Assembly (NCBI GenBank): GCA_934373455.1 | Contig: CAKRON010000131.1 | Span: 1-5,557, forward strand | Direction of reading: 5' to 3' | Source of the DNA: an uncultured Marvinbryantia sp. | Lineage (GTDB): Bacteria; Bacillota; Clostridia; Lachnospirales; Lachnospiraceae | DNA length: 5,557 nt | In this document: positions 1 through 4,345 of the stretch, in pieces | Layout: each line of letters opens with the position of its first letter | Position numbering within the stretch: the first letter of the stretch is position 1 | Made by a program: the position numbers and the translations under genes | The notes under the pieces: model-generated | What the model was told of the DNA's origin: nothing | Seen by the model: only the letters and a program-made list of their open reading frames with translations | Database searches by the model: none

Positions 1-79
1 CTCTGCAATCCTGCCGGAGGCTATATCAGATGGGGGATTGACTCCCACCACTGATACTAATTTGCTCCTCGCCACCTAA
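1..79 (+). other. Short open frames entering from the left edge, no recognisable gene
   Basis: Two plus-strand frames are open from the window edge. One ends at TGA 52-54 (last residues RWGIDSHH). The other ends at TAA 77-79 (last residues TNLLLAT). Both run through the palindromic element and neither matches a family I recognise. They may be the tail of a gene outside the window, or chance frames in a repeat. I do not call a gene here. Confidence 0.2.
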
Positions 80-109
80 AGAGGTGGGAGTCATCTCACA
101 TCTGATATA
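22..109. repeat. Nested inverted-repeat (palindromic) element at the tetR 3' end
   Basis: Seen directly: an outer perfect 11-bp inverted repeat (22-32 TATATCAGATG, 99-109 CATCTGATATA) encloses a perfect 10-bp inner repeat (40-49 GACTCCCACC, 83-92 GGTGGGAGTC), with short unpaired segments between them. Inside the central region a competing local hairpin exists: 72-77 CCACCT pairs with 82-87 AGGTGG around the 4-base loop AAAG. The 83-87 arm can therefore pair in two mutually exclusive ways. The outer right arm encodes the last codons of the TetR gene, whose stop (96-98) lies in the internal loop. There is no T-run after either arm, so it is not a standard intrinsic terminator. The CCCACCT-loop-AGGTGG form resembles the subterminal hairpins of IS200/IS605-type elements, so a transposon-end remnant or a small REP/MITE-like repeat is plausible. 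That identification is inference. Confidence 0.6.
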
Positions 110-659
110 ATGTTTTATTAATCAGCATCAATATCGAAGACGGATTATAATCCTGACGAACCATTGATACTAATATTAAAGAAAATAATATATCTGCAAA
201 CTGTTTTTCCGTGAATTGTTGATCAAATACATCTGAACGAATCTTAGGATCATTCTTTAATATATCACACAATCCATTAAGAATATGCCCCCATGTCTGC
301 AACATTTTCTTCTTTCCATCCGTTTTTTCATCCTTCATAAATCCAAACGAATGCAGAGAAAAGAAGCCTGGAAATTGCTCATTTCCATATTCCAGTCTTT
401 TATAAATCCATGAGATACAGGCAGCAACATCTTTAAAGACCTGCTCATCTTCAGGGTGAAAAAAGATTTCACGCCAAATACTCTCAATTGTATCCCCAAG
501 CAAATCGGCCTTGGATTCATAATAATTATAAATTGTACCAGTGGACACTGAACATCTTGACGCCACTGCTCGTATGCTTACGGCCGCCCATCCGTTTTCT
601 TTAATCAGTTCTCGACTGGCAGCCAATATATCTTCTTTTGATGTAGCAAGATGGTTCAA
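96..659 (-). CDS. TetR/AcrR-family transcriptional regulator
   Basis: A 187-residue predicted repressor. The N-terminal TetR_N DNA-binding domain lies at about residues 11-54. Its helix-turn-helix at about 27-50 has the family signature V-S-I-R-x-V-A, then S-V-S-T-G-T-I-Y-N-Y-Y, then K-A-D-L-L. The remaining roughly 130 residues are a divergent ligand-binding and dimerisation domain, so the inducer cannot be predicted. The start is TTG at 659, because GGAGG (667-671) lies 7 bases upstream. An in-frame ATG at 701 would add 14 residues but would fall inside the promoter and operator, with no ribosome binding site. A promoter (715-743) and a perfect 15-bp palindrome (694-708) sit just upstream, suggesting autorepression. 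The preceding gene, an ADP-ribosylglycohydrolase, ends 111 bases upstream on the same strand. TetR regulators often control a neighbouring transporter; here the target may lie left of the window. The stop lies inside a palindromic repeat, which may have supplied the last few codons. Confidence 0.9.
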   Translation of the reverse strand: MNHLATSKEDILAASRELIKENGWAAVSIRAVASRCSVSTGTIYNYYESKADLLGDTIESIWREIFFHPEDEQVFKDVAACISWIYKRLEYGNEQFPGFFSLHSFGFMKDEKTDGKKKMLQTWGHILNGLCDILKNDPKIRSDVFDQQFTEKQFADILFSLILVSMVRQDYNPSSILMLINKTLYQM

Positions 660-663
660 TTTC

Positions 664-671
664 TCACCTCC
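664..671 (-). promoter_or_regulatory. Shine-Dalgarno that fixes a TTG start for tetR
   Basis: The minus strand reads GGAGGTGA. Its GGAGG core is 7 bases before TTG at 657-659. This favours the unusual TTG over the upstream ATG at 701, which lacks any comparable site. Confidence 0.85.
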
Positions 672-693
672 GATGCGTGATTCATATCTCAAC

Positions 694-708
694 ATGAACA
701 TTGTTCAT
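694..708. promoter_or_regulatory. Perfect 15-bp palindrome, probable TetR operator
   Basis: ATGAACA-T-TGTTCAT is a perfect dyad of 7+1+7. It lies between the predicted -10 box (715-720) and the start codon (659), roughly over the expected transcription start. TetR-family proteins typically bind such 14-20 bp palindromes in their own promoters. The assignment to this TetR is inference from position and symmetry. Confidence 0.7.
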
Positions 709-714
709 ATTAAA

Positions 715-743
715 AAAATACACCGTTTATGTTGTTTTGTCAA
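715..743 (-). promoter_or_regulatory. Sigma-A-type promoter for the tetR gene
   Basis: On the minus strand the -35 box TTGACA (738-743) matches consensus exactly. It is separated by 17 bases from a weaker -10 box, TATTTT (715-720). The expected start of transcription is near 708, giving a leader of about 50 bases that contains the palindrome. Confidence 0.7.
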
Positions 744-770
744 GACTTTCTTAGATAAATTAATTACTTC

Positions 771-1793
771 TTATTTTGCCAAGTTTTCAGCTACTTTTTT
801 GATTACATCAATCAGTTCCAGTTTCTCTGTGTATTTAACAGAAATGGTATCTATACCAAAATATGCACCGAGAATATTTCCAGTAATTGCACCTGTTGAA
901 TCACTGTCTCCCTTATGGTTTACAGATGCAATTATTGCTGCATCAAAACTATCTGCATGTTTTAATGCACAGTAAACAGCAATTGCAAGTGCCTCCTCTC
1001 CAATCCAGCCCTCTCCAAGTTGATGAATTGCATCCAGATCATCTGTAATGTCATTATCTGTTGCCAGATCAACTGCTTTCTGCATCAGCTTTTTGAATAT
1101 CTCACTGTCTGCAGGATTAGTATCCATGAACAGTGCAGGCACTTTCTCGATCATATCCTGCATAATCTGAAAAAGACTCATCTTCGGACGATACATAGCC
1201 AGGTTTACGATATGTACAAGTCCTGCTGCAGAAATATATCCCAGCGGATGCCCGTGTGTTAATGCCGCTGCCTGCGCACCTCGTAAATCAATCTCTTGCC
1301 AATCTATCTCATCTGGTGAGTAATACAAACCGATTGGCGCAACTCTCATAACTCCACCACATCCTTTGCTGTTATTGATCGGCTCATAAATATTTCCAAA
1401 CGCACCACTCTCTAATGCGTTCAGACAGGTAATGCCAGGTGCTCTTCTCTCATTCAGTTCCCTAATATCTGTCAGCCAGAGTTTATTCTTTCTGCCTTTT
1501 CTGCTGGATGTCTGTGTGTGCAGCCACTCCTGATATGCATCAAACATACCCTTGATATAATCAATATAATTCATTGGATCTGCTGCAAGATGAATTCCTT
1601 CTGCTGTAAAGAGCGTCATCTGTGTATCATCTGAAACGATCGCTTTTCCTCCAACCAGACTATACTCTGTAATACCGGCTACTCCATATCTGCTGAAAAT
1701 GGTATTCTCGCTGTCAAACTCTATTGCATATCCCAGTGCATCTCCTGCTGCACCACCAATCAGACACCCTAAAATCTTATTCATATCTCTCAT
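771..1793 (-). CDS. ADP-ribosylglycohydrolase family protein (DraG/ARH type)
   Basis: Predicted all-alpha, Mg2+-dependent hydrolase of the ADP-ribosylglycohydrolase family (PF03747), which removes ADP-ribose from proteins or small molecules. It is about 340 residues, the usual single-domain length. Numbering from ATG 1793, the N-terminal signature GGAAGDALG is at about 13-21. The metal-binding S-D-D-T is at about 54-57, G-C-G-G-V-M-R at about 144-150, and T-H-G-H-P at about 179-183. The C-terminal metal motif G-D-S-D-S-T-G is at about 295-301. All expected metal ligands appear present, so it should be active. The start is uncertain: ATG 1793 has GGA 8 bases upstream, ATG 1784 would give a compact MNKILG start, and ATG 1820 has only a poorly spaced AAAGGG. 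It has its own -10 box and follows a MATE gene that ends in a terminator. No ADP-ribosyltransferase partner is visible, so the physiological substrate is unknown. Confidence 0.9.
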   Translation of the reverse strand: MRDMNKILGCLIGGAAGDALGYAIEFDSENTIFSRYGVAGITEYSLVGGKAIVSDDTQMTLFTAEGIHLAADPMNYIDYIKGMFDAYQEWLHTQTSSRKGRKNKLWLTDIRELNERRAPGITCLNALESGAFGNIYEPINNSKGCGGVMRVAPIGLYYSPDEIDWQEIDLRGAQAAALTHGHPLGYISAAGLVHIVNLAMYRPKMSLFQIMQDMIEKVPALFMDTNPADSEIFKKLMQKAVDLATDNDITDDLDAIHQLGEGWIGEEALAIAVYCALKHADSFDAAIIASVNHKGDSDSTGAITGNILGAYFGIDTISVKYTEKLELIDVIKKVAENLAK

Positions 1794-1845
1794 ATCTATT
1801 TTCCATACATGAAAAATCATGACCCTTTCGTTATTCTCTGACTGT

Positions 1846-1851
1846 ATTATA
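1846..1851 (-). promoter_or_regulatory. Perfect -10 box (TATAAT) for the ADP-ribosylglycohydrolase gene
   Basis: The minus strand reads TATAAT, 25 bases before ATG 1820 and 52 before ATG 1793. No good -35 is seen: the hexamer at 17-bp spacing is GATTAA (1869-1874), and TTAAGC at 15 bp is no better. It is therefore a weak, activator-dependent or uncertain promoter. Its upstream half lies inside the terminator of the MATE gene. Confidence 0.5.
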
Positions 1852-1857
1852 CAAAAA

Positions 1858-1889
1858 TCAAAAACCGCTTAATCTGTAAAACTAAGCAG
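1858..1889 (-). terminator. Intrinsic terminator of the MATE gene
   Basis: On the minus strand CTGCTTA (1883-1889) pairs with TAAGCGG (1865-1871), a 7-bp stem with one G-U pair. The 11-base loop could be tightened by a further G-U pair. It is followed by TTTTTGATTTTT. The distal arm contains the TAA stop codon of the MATE gene (1869-1871), so termination is coupled to the very end of the coding region. Confidence 0.65.
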
Positions 1890-3212
1890 ACTTTGCTTTC
1901 TGATTTTATAATACAGCACCCCGACCATGTCTGCCAGTGCCCATCCGATTGGAACCGACCACCATATACCGATCACACCTATTTCCGGTATTGCAGACAA
2001 TATATATGCCAGAGCCACCCGGGTTCCTAATGAAAATATTGTAAGAACTACACTCATTCCCGGTCTGCCCAAAGCCCGATACAGACCATATAGCAGAAAC
2101 AGCCATCCGATTCCAATATAAAAGGCACCTTCTATACGCAGATAGCGGACCCCTTCCATAATAATATCTGTTTCTCCGGCATCAACAAATATCATCATAA
2201 GCGGCTTCGCAAATACAAATACAAGCACAGAAATCACTACACAGAAGATTGCAGATATACGCACTGCCGATTTCAGTCCCTGCTGTATTCTCTTTTTTTC
2301 TTTTGCTCCATAATTCTGTGCAATAAACGTAGAAAATGCATTTCCGAAATCCTGCACAGGCATATATGCAAAAGCGTCTATCTTTACGGCAGCTGCAAAT
2401 GCCGCCATGACAACAGTTCCAAAGCTGTTTACCAGACCCTGTACCATAAGTATTCCAAGATTCATGACAGACTGCTGAATACATGTCAGCATTGAAAAAG
2501 AAATAATTTCTCTGATCCGTTCCTTTTTCAGGTAACTAATTTTCCAGATTGCATGAACCTGTTTATAACGCACAAGGGTATAGAGCATTATTCCCAGACC
2601 TGACAGATATTGTGCGATCACAGTCGCCTGCGCCGCTCCTGCCACTCCCATTTCAAAGCCGATGACGAACCAGAGATCAAGAATGATATTGATGACAGAC
2701 GCCACTGCCAGAAACACAAGAGGTATAACAGAATTGCCGATTGCTCTGAGATACGAAGCAAAATAATTGTACAAAAAGACAGCTGGAATCCCCATGAAGA
2801 TTACAAACAGATATTCTCTCATGTTGCCCCACACCTCATCCGGAACCCTGAGAAAAATGCGAAGTCCACCAAGACTCACATAGGCAATAATATTTAACAA
2901 TACTGTTACAGCAGCAATAAAGAAAAAAGATGCACAGATATCCTCTTGAAGTATATTTTCGTCACGTTGTCCAAATCTAATAGAAAACAATGCACTGCTT
3001 CCCATACACAGACCCAGAATAATTGACGTTATAAATGTCATGAGTGTAAAAGATGAACCTACTGCTGCAAGTGCCTTTTCTCCAAGAAACTGCCCAACAA
3101 TAAGTGTATCTGCAATGTTATAACACTGTTGAAGCAGATCCCCCAATATCATGGGAATTGCAAATAAAAGCATCGATCTTACAACAGGTCCTTTTGATAA
3201 ATCTCTGTTCAT
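1869..3212 (-). CDS. MATE-family multidrug/toxin efflux transporter
   Basis: A 447-residue integral membrane protein of the MATE family, the expected length for 12 transmembrane helices. It exports drugs or metabolites across the cytoplasmic membrane, driven by Na+ or H+. The N-terminus is typical: a short D-L-S-K-G-P cytoplasmic stretch, then the first helix ending in Q-Q-C-Y-N-I-A-D-T-L-I-V-G-Q-F-L-G, the most conserved MATE signature. Further hydrophobic helices alternate with short basic loops to the end. The second half repeats the pattern, with conserved F-G-T-V-V-M-A-A-F-A-A and Q-N-Y-G-A-K stretches. The start is ATG 3212, with GGAGG 6 bases upstream; an in-frame ATG at 3239 lacks a ribosome binding site and would add nine residues. 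It is transcribed divergently from an Lrp-like regulator, a likely controller. Substrate cannot be read from sequence. Confidence 0.95.
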   Translation of the reverse strand: MNRDLSKGPVVRSMLLFAIPMILGDLLQQCYNIADTLIVGQFLGEKALAAVGSSFTLMTFITSIILGLCMGSSALFSIRFGQRDENILQEDICASFFFIAAVTVLLNIIAYVSLGGLRIFLRVPDEVWGNMREYLFVIFMGIPAVFLYNYFASYLRAIGNSVIPLVFLAVASVINIILDLWFVIGFEMGVAGAAQATVIAQYLSGLGIMLYTLVRYKQVHAIWKISYLKKERIREIISFSMLTCIQQSVMNLGILMVQGLVNSFGTVVMAAFAAAVKIDAFAYMPVQDFGNAFSTFIAQNYGAKEKKRIQQGLKSAVRISAIFCVVISVLVFVFAKPLMMIFVDAGETDIIMEGVRYLRIEGAFYIGIGWLFLLYGLYRALGRPGMSVVLTIFSLGTRVALAYILSAIPEIGVIGIWWSVPIGWALADMVGVLYYKIRKQSLLSFTD

Positions 3213-3218
3213 TTCGTG

Positions 3219-3223
3219 CCTCC
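3219..3223 (-). promoter_or_regulatory. Shine-Dalgarno that decides the MATE start
   Basis: The minus strand reads GGAGG, 6 bases before ATG at 3210-3212. This makes 3212 the start rather than the in-frame ATG at 3239. Confidence 0.85.
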
Positions 3224-3255
3224 AAAATGTAAGTTTCAAGTTTCGTTATGTAATA

Positions 3256-3284
3256 ATTGTAGGCAGCTATAGTAATTAAGTCAA
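3256..3284 (-). promoter_or_regulatory. Promoter of the MATE gene
   Basis: The minus strand has TTGACT (3279-3284) as -35, a 17-bp spacer and TACAAT (3256-3261) as -10. Each is one base from consensus. The expected start of transcription is near 3249, leaving a leader of about 37 bases. Confidence 0.75.
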
Positions 3285-3291
3285 GCTCTTA

Positions 3292-3320
3292 TTTACTTTT
3301 AGTAATAACAATGATATGAT
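3292..3320 (+). promoter_or_regulatory. Promoter of the Lrp/AsnC-family gene
   Basis: TTTACT (3292-3297) as -35, a 17-bp spacer and TATGAT (3315-3320) as -10. The -35 box lies only 7 bp from the -35 of the divergent MATE promoter, so polymerase or regulator binding on one side should affect the other. An imperfect dyad (TTATT-T-ACT / AGTAATAA, 3289-3308) covers this -35 and could be an Lrp-type site. The dyad role is speculative. Confidence 0.65.
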
Positions 3321-3331
3321 ATTGGGAAAGA

Positions 3332-3350
3332 AATTGCTATGAATTGCTAT
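3332..3350 (+). repeat. 9-bp direct repeat in the lrp leader
   Basis: AATTGCTAT occurs at 3332-3340 and 3342-3350, a 10-bp period, or about one helical turn. It lies between the promoter and the ribosome binding site. The role is unknown; it could be a phased protein site or a small duplication. The alternative ATG at 3339 falls inside it. Confidence 0.5.
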
Positions 3351-3358
3351 CATTTTAC

Positions 3359-3364
3359 AGGAGG
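3359..3364 (+). promoter_or_regulatory. Shine-Dalgarno that decides the lrp-like start
   Basis: A perfect AGGAGG, 7 bases before ATG 3372. It argues against the in-frame upstream ATG at 3339. Confidence 0.9.
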
Positions 3365-3371
3365 ATTGCTT

Positions 3372-3830
3372 ATGTACCTGGACGATTTAGATGAGCTGGA
3401 TCAGAAAATTATCCAGCTGCTTATAAAAAATGCTCGTATCTCTTACTCTGATATCGGTGAAGAAATTGGTATTTCCAGAGTGGCAGTAAAAGCCCGAATC
3501 CAGACTTTGGAGAAAAAAGGCATAATTGAAGAATATACAACAATCATTAATCCTCAAAAAATCAGTGGCGCAGTATCATGCTATTTTGAAATTGAAACAA
3601 AACCAGAACATTTGTCGCATGTTTCAGATATATTATACAAAAATGATACAGTCACTCAGATTTACCGCGTCACAGGGAGAGACAAACTACATGTACATGC
3701 CGTTGCTTCATCAAATGATGAAATGGAACACTTTCTGTACAATGTCATTGATACACTGCCAGGCATTATCAGCTGCAGCTGCAATACGATCCTGTCACGC
3801 ATTAAAGATATTAAAGGCTTGAGACTATAG
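3372..3830 (+). CDS. Lrp/AsnC-family transcriptional regulator
   Basis: A 152-residue protein, the standard Lrp/AsnC length. The N-terminal AsnC-type helix-turn-helix is at about residues 6-55: L-D-x-x-D-Q-K-I-I-Q-L-L, then A-R-I-S-Y-S-D-I-G, then I-S-R-V-A-V-K-A-R-I-Q-T-L-E-K-K-G-I-I. A short linker leads to the C-terminal RAM/AsnC effector domain (about 65-145), with G-R-D-K-L-H-V-H-A-V and T-L-P-G-I as typical landmarks. Such proteins bind amino acids or related metabolites and form dimers to octamers that wrap promoter DNA. The start is ATG 3372, set by AGGAGG at 3359-3364; the upstream ATG at 3339 has no good site. It is divergent from the MATE efflux gene with a 159-bp shared control region, an arrangement that suggests regulation of itself and the pump. 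It converges with the broken VOC gene, whose stop is 21 bases away, with no convincing terminator between. Confidence 0.93.
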   Translation: MYLDDLDELDQKIIQLLIKNARISYSDIGEEIGISRVAVKARIQTLEKKGIIEEYTTIINPQKISGAVSCYFEIETKPEHLSHVSDILYKNDTVTQIYRVTGRDKLHVHAVASSNDEMEHFLYNVIDTLPGIISCSCNTILSRIKDIKGLRL

Positions 3831-3851
3831 CAACCACAGCACTATTTTTCA

Positions 3852-4231
3852 TTACTTCACCAGCGAATTGCGCCTGAACGGAGTGCGGACCTCAATGAGA
3901 TTACCACTCGGATCATACAATCTTACAAGCTTCTGTCCACCTGCAAGTTCTGCCAATTCTGTGGCATATCGGACGAAATACTTACCTGATTCATATTTGG
4001 CAATCAATTCATCTATATCAAATTCCTCGAATACAGTTCCATCCTGTTATGGAATGGCGTCGAGATCCCATCCAATGTCTTACCCCATACGTCGGCCTCC
4101 TGCAAAACAAGACCCTCCGATAAGATCACATTACCTTCATTCTTAAGAATCACTTGCAGTCCAAATAAATCCCTATAAAACTCTATGGATTTTTCCATAT
4201 CTTCCACCACAATCAGTACATTTTTCAGCAT
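3852..4231 (-). pseudogene. VOC/glyoxalase-like protein gene, broken by a one-base deletion
   Basis: Fold typical of the vicinal-oxygen-chelate superfamily (glyoxalase, bleomycin resistance, dioxygenase). The start is ATG 4231, supported by GAGG (4240-4243) 8 bases upstream; an in-frame GTG at 4240 is less likely. The N-terminal half carries V-V-E-D-M-E-K-S-I-E-F-Y-R-D-L-F-G-L, the usual first beta-alpha unit. The frame ends early at TGA-free but out-of-frame codons, stopping at TAG 4013-4015 after M-E-L-Y-S-R-N-L-I. Switching frame near 4030 continues the domain as E-E-F-D-I-D-E-L, and later G-G-Q-K-L-V-R-L-Y-D-P-S-G-N-L-I-E-V, to TAA 3852-3854. Adding one T (TATTCGAG to TATTTCGAG on the minus strand) restores the family's M-E-L-Y-F-E-E and an uninterrupted protein of about 126 residues, the normal VOC length. 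A sequencing error is the main alternative. No substrate can be assigned. Confidence 0.85.
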
Positions 4232-4268
4232 ATCAGTCACCTCGCAATCCGCTTTGTTACTTAAATCG

Positions 4269-4300
4269 ATTATATTATCTTTCCGGACAAATGATCATTT
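4269..4300 (-). promoter_or_regulatory. Probable -10 box and 12-bp palindrome upstream of the VOC gene
   Basis: The minus strand has TATAAT (4269-4274), about 38 bases before the ATG at 4231. Where the -35 should be lies a perfect 12-bp palindrome, AAATGATCATTT (4289-4300), and not a good -35 hexamer. This suggests an activator- or repressor-controlled promoter. It could also mean the VOC gene was transcribed separately from the amidohydrolase gene upstream. Confidence 0.45.
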
Positions 4301-4345
4301 TCATGCTGGCAGATCTGTGCCGTCCCTGGTAAAATAACACCTGCG

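Noticed and set aside
40..92. Palindrome as an intrinsic terminator of tetR
   Set aside because: The arms are strong, but no run of T follows on the minus strand; the sequence after the arm is CAATCCCCC-like.
541..975. Plus-strand open frame of 144 codons
   Set aside because: It runs antisense across the tetR start, the operator and the end of the ADP-ribosylglycohydrolase gene. It has no ribosome binding site and resembles no protein family.
2610..2897. Plus-strand open frame antisense to the MATE gene
   Set aside because: It shadows a well-supported membrane protein. Its composition (many His, Arg, Lys, Cys) is that of a reversed hydrophobic gene.
3827..3849. Possible terminator between the lrp-like gene and the VOC gene
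   Set aside because: The stem is only ATAG/CTAT with an 11-base loop before TTTTT, too weak to call.
3868..4146. Plus-strand open frame over the VOC region
   Set aside because: The minus strand encodes a recognisable VOC domain across both halves; the plus frame has no homology signal or start site.
4308..4321. GGCA-GATCTG-TGCC hairpin after the amidohydrolase
   Set aside because: It has a 4-bp stem and no T-tract on either strand, so it is not a convincing terminator.
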